Positions 21,860-31,800 of a DNA stretch of 33,147 nt are shown piece by piece. The number at the start of each line of letters is the position of its first letter. Position 1 is the first letter of the stretch. Below the pieces are notes generated by a model. It was not told the origin of the DNA. It made no database searches and saw only the letters and a program-made list of their open reading frames with translations. The stretch comes from Actinomycetes bacterium (GTDB lineage: Bacteria; Actinomycetota; Acidimicrobiia; Acidimicrobiales; RAAP-2). The stretch covers positions 1-33,147 of the forward strand of contig JAJYWF010000014.1 of the NCBI GenBank assembly GCA_021791635.1, in the 5' to 3' direction. Both the position numbers and the translations under genes were made by a program.

Positions 21860-24492
21860 CGCCCGTTCGGCGGGCTGTGGCCTCACGGTGGAGACGCTTC
21901 GACACCCTCGTGGTCATGACGGTCGTCGCTCTGGCATCGCTCCCCTACCTGGCCGGCTTCGTCACCACCGGCGTCCTTGGCTACAACAGCGGGCTGGCCA
22001 CGATCCCGACCAGCGGGTTGCTCGGCTTCCATCCCGGTCTGCCCTGGCTCGACCCGAACGTCGGATTCGTGAGCCAGGCGCTGGGCCACCTCTCGGCGAT
22101 GGACATCATCCACGGTCGGATCGGCTGGTGGAACCCTTACGAAGGTGTCGGGGTCCCGCTGGTCGGCGAAGGGCAGAGTGCGGCACTGTTCCCCCTCACG
22201 CCCCTCCTGGCCCTGGCCAACGGTCAGCTCTACTTCCACCTGGCTCTCGAGCTGATCGCCGGCATCGCCACCCAGAGGTTGCTGAAGGAGATGGGCCTGG
22301 CCCGCTGGGTCACGGTGGTCGGTGGGATCCTCTTCGGGCTGAACGGGACCTTTGCCTGGCTGACGAACGCCGCGTTCAATCCGGTCGCGTTCCTCCCGGT
22401 CGTCCTGTGGGGCATCGAGCGCGCTCGTCACCGCTCCGTGCGGGAGGGATGGAGCGGCTGGCTCCTCATCGCCGCCGGTCTGGCCCTGTCGGTCTACGCC
22501 GGCTTCCCCGAAACGGCGTACATCGACGGGGTGTTGGCTGCGGCATGGGCCGTGGTCCGACTGGTCCAACAACCCTCAGGGCGCCGGGCCGGGTACGCCG
22601 CGACGGTCGGTCTGGGGGGGGTGGTCGGCCTTGCCGTCTCGGCACCGTTCTTCGCCGCGTTCGCCGCCGCCACTTCCCACGCCGACCTGGGGGGCCACTC
22701 CGGAACGTTCGCGACGGCCCACCTCCCGGTCCAGGCCGTGTCCACGTTAGGTCTGCCGTACCTTTACGGGCCGCTCTACGGGTTCAATGCCTCGGTGCAC
22801 GGGACGACGCTCCACGGGCTCTGGGGCTCGGTGGGGGGATTCGTCTCCGCAGCCCTGTTGACGGTGGCGTTCCTGGGCCTGTTCGCCGGCAGGGACCGGG
22901 GCATTCGAGGTCTTCTCGTCGTATGGATAGGGATCGTGCTCGCCAAGTCGTTCGGGGTAGGGCCGGTGGTCCACCTCGTGAACCTGCTGCCGGGCATCTC
23001 GGCGACTGCCTTCTCACGCTACGCCCCGCCGAGTTGGGAGATGGCGTTCGTCGTCCTGGCCGCTCTCGGGCTCCAGTCGGTGGGTGAACCGGCGACTCCT
23101 TCACGTCGCGTCCGCACCGCCGTGGCAGCGGCGGCCATTGCCTCGCTCCTGGCTGTCGGAGCAGAGCTGCTCGCCGCCAACGGACTTCTCCGGGCTCTCC
23201 AACGACAGACCGGGTTCGCCGACTATCCGATCGAAGCGGTGGTATGGGCCCTGGTCACCGTCGTCGTGCTCGCGATCGTTGGGTTGGCAGCACGACCTGC
23301 GCTTGCCCGATGGGGTATGGGCGCGGTGCTGGTCGTCGACGGGTTGATCATGTTCATGGTCCCCGAGCTCTCGGCTCCCGGGCGGATCCCGGTGGACCTG
23401 GCTCCGATCACCTTCCTGCAGGAGCACCTGGGGCTTTACCGCTTCGCCACCCTGGGACCGGTCGTGCCGAACTACGGCTCCTACTTCGGCATCGCCGAGG
23501 TCAATGCCCACGATCTTCCTCTCCCGGGGGCGTGGGCCACATTCGTCCGGCAGAACTTGGAGACCAACGAACGTCCGCAGCAGTTCGACGGCGTCACCTC
23601 GGTGAGCCCCACGGGCCTGAGCCCGGTCGAGGAGCTACGGCGGCACGTCACCTCCTACGAGGCCATCGGCGTGAAGTACGTCGTCGCACCAGCCGGTTGG
23701 CAGGACGTCCCGGGTCGTCTGGTGTTCAGGGACCGCCAGACCTGGATCTGGGAGCTCCCGTCTCCCACGCCGTTCTACCGAGTCTTGTCGGGTTCGTGCA
23801 CCCTGGACCCGATCTCGTACGACTCACTCCGAACCTCGTGCACCAGGCCATCCGAGGTGGTCCGCAACGAGCTCGACCTTCCGGGTTGGGCGGCCACGAC
23901 CAACGGCGTCCCGGCTCGGCTCACGCCGGTCGGACCACTCTTCTCCACCGTCCGGGTCCCCGCCGGTGCTTCGGTCGTGAACTTCACCTACGTGGCGCCG
24001 CACATGGGGATCGCCACCGCCGCCGCCGGAGGCGGGATCGCCCTGGTCGCCGGGGCCATGACCGTGCCGTTGCTGTCCCGGCGTCGCCGGCGCCATTCCC
24101 GAGCCGCCCACGCCGCCGGCACTCGACGATGGGTCGGTCCGACCGCCGGGTCGCCAGCTGGTCAAGGGCTCGCGGCTCCGCCGCCGGTCTACCGACCTCC
24201 AACCTTCCCTACACCAGCCCGCCCGGTACCGGTGTACCGGCCCCCCGTCCCCGGCATTCTCCAACCCGGCTACCAGTTGCCGCGCCGGGCACCGGGCTCG
24301 CAGGCGCCCCGCGGGATCGGGGTCTCGACCAGACCGGGCAACGGGAACGGCTCTGGGAATGGGAACGGCAATGGCCGCCACGTCGCCGGGAACGAGAACG
24401 GCAACGGGAACGGGAACGGCGCAGCCAACGGCCACGCACCCGCTCACGCGCCGGCGTCGCGCCGCTTGGTCTCTCGCTCGACCACCCCTTGA
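21856..24492 (+). CDS. YfhO-like GT-C membrane glycosyltransferase with an Asn-Gly tail
   Basis: An 878-aa polytopic protein resembling the YfhO family, GT-C-type enzymes that in Firmicutes glycosylate teichoic or lipoteichoic acids. The first helix (about 17-36) is followed by an extracytoplasmic loop with WLDPN and WWNPYEGVGVPLVGEGQSAALFPL, the characteristic segment. About a dozen hydrophobic helices run to about residue 500. A soluble extracytoplasmic domain follows (about 500-715), then a last helix (about 716-741). The tail of about 135 residues is basic, then Pro-rich with repeated VYRPP, then Asn-Gly-rich (about 828-859). The tail should be cytoplasmic and is not a normal part of the family. 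The start GTG 21856 overlaps the upstream stop. It is a plausible user of polyprenyl-phosphate sugars. Confidence 0.8.
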   Translation: MTPVRRAVASRWRRFDTLVVMTVVALASLPYLAGFVTTGVLGYNSGLATIPTSGLLGFHPGLPWLDPNVGFVSQALGHLSAMDIIHGRIGWWNPYEGVGVPLVGEGQSAALFPLTPLLALANGQLYFHLALELIAGIATQRLLKEMGLARWVTVVGGILFGLNGTFAWLTNAAFNPVAFLPVVLWGIERARHRSVREGWSGWLLIAAGLALSVYAGFPETAYIDGVLAAAWAVVRLVQQPSGRRAGYAATVGLGGVVGLAVSAPFFAAFAAATSHADLGGHSGTFATAHLPVQAVSTLGLPYLYGPLYGFNASVHGTTLHGLWGSVGGFVSAALLTVAFLGLFAGRDRGIRGLLVVWIGIVLAKSFGVGPVVHLVNLLPGISATAFSRYAPPSWEMAFVVLAALGLQSVGEPATPSRRVRTAVAAAAIASLLAVGAELLAANGLLRALQRQTGFADYPIEAVVWALVTVVVLAIVGLAARPALARWGMGAVLVVDGLIMFMVPELSAPGRIPVDLAPITFLQEHLGLYRFATLGPVVPNYGSYFGIAEVNAHDLPLPGAWATFVRQNLETNERPQQFDGVTSVSPTGLSPVEELRRHVTSYEAIGVKYVVAPAGWQDVPGRLVFRDRQTWIWELPSPTPFYRVLSGSCTLDPISYDSLRTSCTRPSEVVRNELDLPGWAATTNGVPARLTPVGPLFSTVRVPAGASVVNFTYVAPHMGIATAAAGGGIALVAGAMTVPLLSRRRRRHSRAAHAAGTRRWVGPTAGSPAGQGLAAPPPVYRPPTFPTPARPVPVYRPPVPGILQPGYQLPRRAPGSQAPRGIGVSTRPGNGNGSGNGNGNGRHVAGNENGNGNGNGAANGHAPAHAPASRRLVSRSTTP
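24337..24432 (+). repeat. Asn-Gly hexanucleotide repeat in the YfhO-like tail
   Basis: Repeated GGCAAC and GGGAAC codon pairs encode alternating Gly-Asn (with single Ser, Glu and Ala breaks and an RHVAG interruption) over 32 codons. Its regularity at the DNA level suggests expansion by slippage. Confidence 0.85.
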
Positions 24493-24499
24493 GCTCAGT

Positions 24500-26629
24500 T
24501 CAGCGGTAGGACGCCCGCGGTGGCCAGGCCAGTGGCCAGGTCTCGTGCGCCAGGGACAGGTTCGGGTTGTACGCCGGATCCCGTTCCAGGGTCTCTCTCC
24601 ACCTGGTCTGGAGGTGACGGATCTCGCGGGCGAACCGCACTGCGTTCTCGCCGTCGGTCACCCGGGGCGCTGTCGGTGTCTCGTAATGGGTAAGGCGGGC
24701 GAATGGCGTCCAAGCCACCCGCCAGCCGGCTTCACCCATCCTCAGGCACAGATCGACGTCGAGGAATGCGCCTGACAAGTGCTCGCCATCGAAGCCGCCG
24801 ACTTCCTCGAACGCTTCGCGGCGCACGGCCATGCACGCCATGGAGACGGCTGAGTAGCACTGGGCCAACATTGCCCGTCCGAAGTACCCCGGCTCTAACC
24901 CGCTGGCCTTCCGGTGAACGTTCCCCACGGTGCCCCCGATGCCCATCACCAGTCCGGCATGCTCGACGGTCCCGTCCGGGTACAAGAGCTTCGCCCCCAC
25001 GGCACCAATGCCTGGATTGAGCAACAGGCCGACCATCTCCTCGAGCCAGCCATCGCTGATGACTTCGACATCATCGTGGAGGAAGCACACCAGGTCGCCC
25101 GAGCAGCTCCGGACGGCGCCATTCAACAGTTCTGCGTCGCTTGCGTCTCCAGAGGACTCATGCACCACGACGGTACCTCGAAAGTCGCGGAAGAAGGTCC
25201 GCATCAAAGGCCAGTCGCCGCCGTCGTCGATCACCACGATCTCGAAATCCGGATAGGTCGTGAGTGCCCTCACGCTGTCGAGGCATCGGGCCAAGCGAGC
25301 ACCCGACCTGGGAAGCATCACGATGCTCACCGGTGGTGCGTGGTCGTCAACCGACCAGCGGATCCGGTTGAAGCTGCTCACCCCGATCGACCACACCGAC
25401 GCCGCGACCCCCTTACGTTCGAGATGGTCGGCCACTGCCCGTCGAGCGGCAGTCGCCGCGTAGGGTTTCGCAGCCAGAGATGCCGACGTGGACCCGGGGT
25501 GCACCCGCCAGTGGTAGAGGACGTGTGGGACGTGCACCACCTGGTCGTCACGGATGAGGTCCACGACCCTCAGGACCAGGTCCCAGTCCTGGCTCCCCTC
25601 GTACCCGGGCCGGTACCGTCCAGCTTGTTCGACCAGGTCACGTCGGATCACGCTCAGGTGGGAGAAGTAATTCTGCCCATAGAGAAGGATGGGGTCGAAA
25701 TCGGGCTTGAAGTACGGTGTCGAGCGGACGCCGTCGTCGTCGATGTGGTCTTCGTCACTGTAGAGAATTCCGGCGTCGGTGTGGCTGGCCAGGGCCAGCA
25801 CGGAAAGGGCGAGGGCGTGCTCGGCCAGCACGTCGTCGTGGTCGAACAGGGCCACCCATGTCCCACTGGCCATGTCCAGCGCCGTGTTCGACGCTTCGGA
25901 GATGTGCCCGTTCGTCGCGCGGCGGACGACCCTGATCCGGGGATCGAGGGCTGCGTACTCGTCAAGGACCTTGGGGACCCACTCCGCCGAGGAGCAGTCG
26001 TCCGCGATACACAGCTCCCAGTTCCGGTAGAGCTGGTTCCGAATGGAGTCCAGCGCCTCTCGGAGATACGGCTCGGGCGTGTTGAACACCGGAAGTATGA
26101 CCGACACCAGGGGCAGGTGGTCCAATTCCCCCACACGGCGCACGATGGCATCCCTGGCGTCGTCGTCCAAGGTGTCGTAGAGGGCTACCCACGACGGGTA
26201 GCGAGAGTCCTGAGGGAACCTCAATGCCGAAGCCAGAAGCTCCTGGGAATCTTCTGGTTCCTGGGAACCGGTCTCCGGCTTGAGCGGCATCCGGTGGCCC
26301 CCACCCCTCATTCCGCGACGTACGTACCCGGCGACCCGGTCCAATCGGCTGCCCATCCTGGTGGGCTGGACCGTTGCCAAGCTGGCGCTCTCGGCCTGGC
26401 ACTGGGCCAGGGTCGACTCGAGCTCGGCGATCCGAGCCGCCATCCATTCGGTCCCGCGGTTCTCGGCGCGAAGGTGCTCCACCTCGGCCGCCAGCTCGAG
26501 ACACCGTCGGCAGGTTCCAGGCGACGGCTCTTCGTGTGAAGCCCTGCCGGCAGGGAAGCGGAATCCTTTTTCGGTTCCTTGTGGCCCCTGCTCGCCTCCA
26601 GAAGCTGGATCGGGTGTCGTCAACGACAA
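24500..26629 (-). CDS. Two-domain family 2 glycosyltransferase with an N-terminal coiled coil
   Basis: A 709-aa protein. An N-terminal coiled coil (about 43-85) is preceded by CRRC (40-43). Domain A (about 175-400) is canonical: VSVILPVFNTPEPYL, IADDCSS, FDHDDVLAEHAL, the SDEDHIDDDG stretch and SQDWDLVLRV. Domain B (about 430-690) has SIVMLPRSG, VIDDGG, FLHDDVEV, GAVGAKLLYPDG, SMACMAVRREAF and LDVDLCLRM. Both domains keep DxD-like motifs, unlike the related 18341-20272 protein. Such enzymes act in rhamnan, O-antigen or capsule synthesis and may add two sugars in turn. The start TTG 26629 is uncertain, with no clear ribosome binding site. It converges on the YfhO-like gene (8-bp gap) and diverges from 26856. 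A weak -10 (TAGCCT) lies at 26678-26673. Confidence 0.88.
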   Translation of the reverse strand: MSLTTPDPASGGEQGPQGTEKGFRFPAGRASHEEPSPGTCRRCLELAAEVEHLRAENRGTEWMAARIAELESTLAQCQAESASLATVQPTRMGSRLDRVAGYVRRGMRGGGHRMPLKPETGSQEPEDSQELLASALRFPQDSRYPSWVALYDTLDDDARDAIVRRVGELDHLPLVSVILPVFNTPEPYLREALDSIRNQLYRNWELCIADDCSSAEWVPKVLDEYAALDPRIRVVRRATNGHISEASNTALDMASGTWVALFDHDDVLAEHALALSVLALASHTDAGILYSDEDHIDDDGVRSTPYFKPDFDPILLYGQNYFSHLSVIRRDLVEQAGRYRPGYEGSQDWDLVLRVVDLIRDDQVVHVPHVLYHWRVHPGSTSASLAAKPYAATAARRAVADHLERKGVAASVWSIGVSSFNRIRWSVDDHAPPVSIVMLPRSGARLARCLDSVRALTTYPDFEIVVIDDGGDWPLMRTFFRDFRGTVVVHESSGDASDAELLNGAVRSCSGDLVCFLHDDVEVISDGWLEEMVGLLLNPGIGAVGAKLLYPDGTVEHAGLVMGIGGTVGNVHRKASGLEPGYFGRAMLAQCYSAVSMACMAVRREAFEEVGGFDGEHLSGAFLDVDLCLRMGEAGWRVAWTPFARLTHYETPTAPRVTDGENAVRFAREIRHLQTRWRETLERDPAYNPNLSLAHETWPLAWPPRASYR

Positions 26630-26730
26630 TCCCCATCCAGTGACTCCAGTGGCGGGCTCGTCACGACTGCTCAGGCTACCAGAGGCGTACAGGGTCAGAG
26701 GGGGTGCGCGTCGCGAACGAGTTCATCATG

Positions 26731-26777
26731 TGACGTCAGTGTCGCGCGTTGGTTTGGTCCGCACGGGACCACTGACG
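26731..26777. promoter_or_regulatory. Nested inverted repeats in a divergent intergenic region
   Basis: The palindrome TGACGTCA (26731-26738) overlaps a larger inverted repeat CGTCAGTG/CACTGACG (26734-26741 with 26770-26777). Inside lies GGTCC-GCACG-GGACC (26756-26770). The region separates the leftward GT2 gene (26629) from the rightward operon (26856). It could be an operator for both or a structured 5' element. I do not recognise the regulator. Confidence 0.45.
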
Positions 26778-26797
26778 CCGTCCGGGAGTTCGGCGCG

Positions 26798-26834
26798 GGA
26801 ATCCCATTCCGGGTGAGGACACCTGCGGTAGTGT
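26798..26834 (+). promoter_or_regulatory. Candidate promoter with operator for the 26856 operon
   Basis: A -10-like TAGTGT lies at 26829-26834, 21 nt before ATG 26856. Seventeen nucleotides upstream the -35 position is poor (ATTCCG) but is part of the small palindrome GGAAT-CCC-ATTCC (26798-26810). A regulator bound there would contact the -35 region. No ribosome binding site precedes the ATG, so the leader is short. Confidence 0.35.
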
Positions 26835-26855
26835 GCGCGCAGAGCACGACTCCCA

Positions 26856-27824
26856 ATGAACGATCCCAATGTAGGCATCTCCGACACCCGTGGGTCCCCC
26901 GGGCGCGCGCTGCCCGAGCAGCCTTCACTGCGCGTGCAGACCGTGCTGTTCAACCACGACGCCAGAGACGTCACACGTTTCGTGCACAGCATCTGCGCCG
27001 CCGGCACCGTGGCCCGGAGGCGCGGCGCGCTGGGGCGGATGGTACTGGCACTGGGAGATTCCTCGCCCGCACCTCTCCTCGACCGTGCAATGGAGAACGA
27101 GCATCGACGCGTCATCACTGCATCGGGCTTCGACAGCTACGAATACTTGTCCTTCGGCGAAAACTTGGGCTCAGCTGGCGGGCACAACGTCTTCCTCGGT
27201 CGCCAGGACATGGATCTCACCCTCGTGATCAATCCCGACGCGTATGCCAGTCCTGAGCTGATCGTCGAGCTGGTCTCGGGAATTCGAGATCGAGATGTCG
27301 GCATCGTCGAAGCCCGACAGGCGCCAATGGAGCACCCAAAGGAATTCGACCGCACGACCGGAGATACTGCATGGGCCTCGGGTGCATGCTTCCTCGTGCG
27401 ACGTGAGGTGCTCTGTGAAATTGACGGCTTCGACTCGCACACGTTCTTTCTCTACTGCGACGACGTGGACTTCAGCTGGCGTGCGCGCCTGGCCGGTTTT
27501 CGCGTCGTCTACCACCCCCCCGCCGTGGTGTACCACGACAAGCGGCTCGACCGGGATGGACAGATGATTCCTGCGGCGTCCGAGGTGTACTTCTCGGCCG
27601 AGGCCTCATTGATGATGGCCTGGAAGTACTCGCGTCCCGACCTGGCCGATCAGTGGAGCCGTGCCCTGCTGGCGACCACTCATGCGACACATCAGCGGGC
27701 CGTTTTTGAATTCCGTCGGAGGATGGACGAGCACACGCTCCCGACGCCGCTCGACCCTGAGGGGACGGTGGCCGACTTCGTCGGTGACACTTACGGACCC
27801 CACCGCTTCAAGTATGACGACTGA
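26856..27824 (+). CDS. WbbL-like family 2 glycosyltransferase (rhamnosyltransferase group)
   Basis: A 322-aa cytoplasmic GT2 enzyme. Motifs: VQTVLFNHDARDVTRF at the N-terminus, ENLGSAGGHNVFL (the NxGxxxGxN of rhamnosyltransferases), LVINPDAYASPELI (NPD in place of DxD, normal for the group), SGACFLVRREVL, IDGFDSHTFFLYCDDVDFSWRARLAGF and VVYHDKR. These match the WbbL/RfbF group, which transfers rhamnose or related sugars onto a lipid-linked saccharide. The length is normal. ATG 26856 has no Shine-Dalgarno sequence. The next gene starts inside its last codons (ATG 27814), so the two are translationally coupled. The sugar specificity is not readable. Confidence 0.9.
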   Translation: MNDPNVGISDTRGSPGRALPEQPSLRVQTVLFNHDARDVTRFVHSICAAGTVARRRGALGRMVLALGDSSPAPLLDRAMENEHRRVITASGFDSYEYLSFGENLGSAGGHNVFLGRQDMDLTLVINPDAYASPELIVELVSGIRDRDVGIVEARQAPMEHPKEFDRTTGDTAWASGACFLVRREVLCEIDGFDSHTFFLYCDDVDFSWRARLAGFRVVYHPPAVVYHDKRLDRDGQMIPAASEVYFSAEASLMMAWKYSRPDLADQWSRALLATTHATHQRAVFEFRRRMDEHTLPTPLDPEGTVADFVGDTYGPHRFKYDD

Positions 27825-28836
27825 GCCTCGACAGACGCAGTTCGGTGCCGGGTTCGACCAGATGGGTGAACATCCGCTCACCGTGCTCGTCCGTCCCGAT
27901 ACAAGTGGAGCCGTCGGCCTCCACGACACCCTTCTCTCTCTCGCTGCTCAAATTACACAGGAGTTCGACGTTGCGATATTGGCCGCCGGCTGGTCTGACG
28001 ACCACGTCCGTCAGCTCGAAGGGATCGTCGCCGGCTTCGACAGGTCCTTTGCCGGCCGAGTGCGCGTGGTGACCGACAGGGATGGTTCGATGGCCAACGC
28101 ACTCGTGTCCATCGGCCGAGCTCGATCGGTCTCGCATCGGTGGGCGACGAGCCCGTACGTGACTGTCGTGACATCGCCCGACGTTGCCTTCGCCCACTGG
28201 ACCTCTTCGATCTCTTCCACGATCGAGAGGCGACCGGGTGTCCTCATCCATTCCGTCGTCGCCTCACAGCCTTTCGAGGTGGCGAGGCATGGGGAGCACC
28301 TGACGTACACCAGTGTTGGCCGGCCACGTGTCCCGTGGCCCACCCAATTCGACCTCGTCGCCTTCATCTCCAATGGACCTGGTACTGAGCCTTGCTCCGC
28401 CTTCGCCATTCCTGTTGACACGCTCAGCACGTTGCCCGAGAAGATCGAGGGGCCATCGTCGCTACCCGACGACGAGCGCCTCTGGCGGATCGTGTCCACC
28501 ATTGCCCTACGGGGTGAGGTCGTCGACGTGAGCGAGGTGCTCCAGCTCCGCCGCCACAGCCAGGAAGGTTCCGGTCACGACTACGCCCTTAGCCCTTCGC
28601 CCATCTCTGGATCAGCTGCGGTATCCAGTTACCTCCGTGAGCTCGACGGACGGGGACTGCTGGGACCAGGGAGCAGCCTCCACACCCTTCTTGTCGACGG
28701 GGAGCGGGGCGAGGAGGCCGAGTGTGGACGAGCAACTGCTACCTCGACAACAGCATCCCAAGGATCGACGAAGCACTGGGGCATCCGGTCGCTGGCCGGC
28801 TTCATGGCATGGTGTAGACGGACGTTTCGGCCATGA
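27814..28836 (+). CDS. GT2-like protein lacking the DxD motif
   Basis: A 340-aa protein with a GT-A-like start (HPLTVLVRPDTSGAVGLHDT, then QITQEFDVAILAAGWSDD), where the predicted first strand and helix fit GT2. The motif positions are altered. The nucleotide-binding VDDGS position reads AAGWSDD, and the metal site reads YVTVVTSPDVAFAHW, where an active enzyme would have DDDD-like acids. No closing acceptor motif is visible. I infer a catalytically dead GT2 relative, perhaps a partner of the GT2 upstream or of the giant protein downstream. It overlaps the upstream gene by 11 nt and the downstream gene by 4 nt (ATGA), so stoichiometric expression with both is likely. Confidence 0.65.
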   Translation: MTTEPRQTQFGAGFDQMGEHPLTVLVRPDTSGAVGLHDTLLSLAAQITQEFDVAILAAGWSDDHVRQLEGIVAGFDRSFAGRVRVVTDRDGSMANALVSIGRARSVSHRWATSPYVTVVTSPDVAFAHWTSSISSTIERRPGVLIHSVVASQPFEVARHGEHLTYTSVGRPRVPWPTQFDLVAFISNGPGTEPCSAFAIPVDTLSTLPEKIEGPSSLPDDERLWRIVSTIALRGEVVDVSEVLQLRRHSQEGSGHDYALSPSPISGSAAVSSYLRELDGRGLLGPGSSLHTLLVDGERGEEAECGRATATSTTASQGSTKHWGIRSLAGFMAWCRRTFRP

Positions 28837-31800
28837 CGCACGATCTCCAGGTTCTCTGGATGGGAAGGCGTCCCGGTTCGGAGACACCCCTCGTGCCGGT
28901 CCACGGCGCTACCGCCGGTGGAGATGTCGCCGTCCACTGCTTCCTTCTCGGTGAAGGAGGTGCCGTGGTCACCAACGTGGCGGCCACAGGGGGGGAGCTG
29001 TGGACAGAGCAGGATTTCGTGGTTCGAGGAGGCGTAGCCCAGTTCCTCGTCGAATTCATCGCTTCGCGACGCGTCGACGTGCTCCATCTCCACTCCGGAA
29101 GAGCTTCGGCGGACCTTCTGCCGGCGATCTGCCGTGCCTTTCCCGACCTGGAAATTGTGGCGTCGGCTCGCTTCGATGGAGGGAGGCTTGACCCTTTCAC
29201 CGAGTACCTCCACCTTCGCTACGCCGGCCTAATCTCCGGGTATCTGGTCGGGACACGATCCGTCACCGACGCATTGGTTCGCCGGGGGGTTCCCGAAGAC
29301 GTGATCCGGCACATCCCCGACGATGGCGATCACGAGCGAAAAGAGCTCATCACCAGCTTCTACCGGTCGATCACCACTCGGCGATCTCATAGGGACACTT
29401 CGGTGTCGCCCACTTCGTCTGCGGCGGCCCGAGAAGATCTGGACCTGCCCTCGACGGCGGATGCAGCGCGGCCCCGGCGCGGTGGCGCCCGACTGAGTGA
29501 GACCAGAATGACCCGCCGGGTCACGTCGGCTACGTCAGCACGAGTGAGTGTCGTCATGCCGTTCTTCGACCACGCGGCATTCGTGGAAGAAGCCATCGGC
29601 TCGATCCGATCTCAGACGCGCCCAGTCGACGAGATCATCGTGGTCGACGACGGTTCGCGCCGCCAGCGGAGCGACGAGGTGCTGACGTCCCTTGTTGATT
29701 CCGGGGTCAGCGTGATCCGCCAGGAGCACCGAGGCCCGAGCGCGGCACGAAACACTGGCGCGGCGGCGTCGAGCGGCGAGGCCATCTTCTTCCTCGACAG
29801 CGACGACATGATGCCCTCCACTCAGATCGGGACTGCTCTCGAGACGCTGGCCGCCGCACCGGCAGATGTGGGCTTCGTCTACCCCGACTTCGAGATCTTC
29901 GGGGATCAGGAGCGGATTGTGGAGATGCCTCCGTACAATCTGTACCTGCTCATGCTTCGCAATTTCTGCGGCATGGGCTGCCTGGTCGACCGGGGGGTCT
30001 TTGACATCGGCTGCAAATTCAGCGAGGACCTGGTGGGAGTCCACGAAGACTGGGACTTCTTCCTCACGCTGGGTGCCGCAGGGATCCATGGCGTGCCCAA
30101 CCACGCTGCGAGGCTTCGCTACCGCCACCATGCGACCTCTCGACGAAAGCTCATCCAAGAGGCAGAGGGTGACGGACGGAAAAGTGTCGCCTCGGTCCAC
30201 CCAGAGCTGTTCGGCGACGCATCAATGATCGAAGTGAAGCGGAGCTGGGCGCCGGCACTGAGCATCGTCACCAGCTCACCGGAGCTAGTCGACGCCGAAG
30301 GGCAGTCGTGCGCGGACTTCGAAGTGCTCTTCGCTCCGGGCGTCGGTGCGATGCCCCAGGCACGAGGGAGATGGATCGTCGTCGTCGGGCCCGCCGGCAT
30401 GGACGGCTTCTCGGACCCTGGATTCGTCGAGCGGCTCATCCGCCTGGCCCTGTGCAATCCCGACATGTCCGCTTTCGGGCTCGCGCACTTGGAGCCAGGG
30501 AACTTGGAGCCAGGGAACTTGGAGCCAGGGAGCATTGGGCGAGCGGACTTGGAGCCAGCGGACATCCCGATCGATCGACGATCGGGCTGGCACCGCAATG
30601 CGTCAGAACCCGGGCATGCCGCCGCGGTGGTGATCAATGGAGCGGCGTACGCTCACTGGCGGCTCAGCGCCCGTCTTGGACCAGACGGTCTCGACCCCGT
30701 CCTCGAAGACCTGGTGCGGACCCAAGGCATCACCGACTGGTGGAGGCTGGCTCCAGGCCCGATCCCTCCTGTCGTACCGGCACCCCACCGCATAGGGACG
30801 TTCGCCGGTACTGAAGCATCGCTCCTCGATCCCGGCCTGCCACCCGACAACGACTCACAGAACTCCGAGGCTCATTTCCGCTGGAGCGAACCGGCGCCCG
30901 TCTTCCTCCCGAAGGACGGCCTGCGACGCATCCCAATACCTCCACGCGGCTACCGCGATGGCGCCCATGCCATCGCTGAAGGCGCGTGGGCCCACTGGAA
31001 GCCGGAGAGTACGGTCCGCCTCGATCTGGTCCGCCGCCTGGATGGATGCGCCCGCTTGGAAGCTGTCGACGACGTCTCCGGTCCACAAGTGCCCAACGAG
31101 AACGAGCTGCGCGTGTCACTGGGTCGCGTCTGGACCGAGCCGCTACGGGGTACGGCTTGCCTGGCAGCCGGCACCGACCAGCTGACCAACGCTCCTGTGT
31201 ACCGGGTGACGAACGACCCCACGCTGTCGGCGGGAGAGCTCCCAGTCGCCTACGTGTTCGACTCTCCCGTGGACGATGCCGTCGAACTGGCTGGGGCCTT
31301 CGAACGCGCCTATCGCTCGCTGGCCTCACAAATCCCTTCCACCACCGCCCCAGTGCTCAGGATCGAGACTGGGAAGGCACTTATCGACGGTGACTGCTCC
31401 GTCCCCGCCCATCGGGCCACTTCGACCGCCACCGGTCGCTTCGGTGCTCAGCTCACCGAATCCCGGACATGGCTCCCCTTGTACGAGATCGCCCTCGACG
31501 GCCACCGCTTCCGCTATTCGGCCGAGCCCGACGACTGCATGCTGAGCACTGGCTCGATCAGGCGGACGGCGATGACGGTGGCCCAGATCGCAACACCCTG
31601 GCGCGCGGCGCCTGCAGCCGGTCTCTTCGAAGCGGCTTCAAGCGACGGGGGAGGAACGTGGTACGTGAGCCGGTCAGAGTTGCTCCGTTCCGGTGAGCAA
31701 TTGGTCGAGTCCCGACTGATCGGAGGTATCGCTCACCTTCCCGGACTGACCTCCCCGCTCGTGCGACTGATTCCCGGCTCGCCGGCGTTGACGCCGGTGG

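Noticed and set aside
24914-26539. 541-codon open frame on the plus strand opposite the two-domain GT2
   Set aside because: The minus-strand frame carries complete GT2 motifs. The plus frame has none and is rich in His, Val and Asp from reverse-complemented codons.
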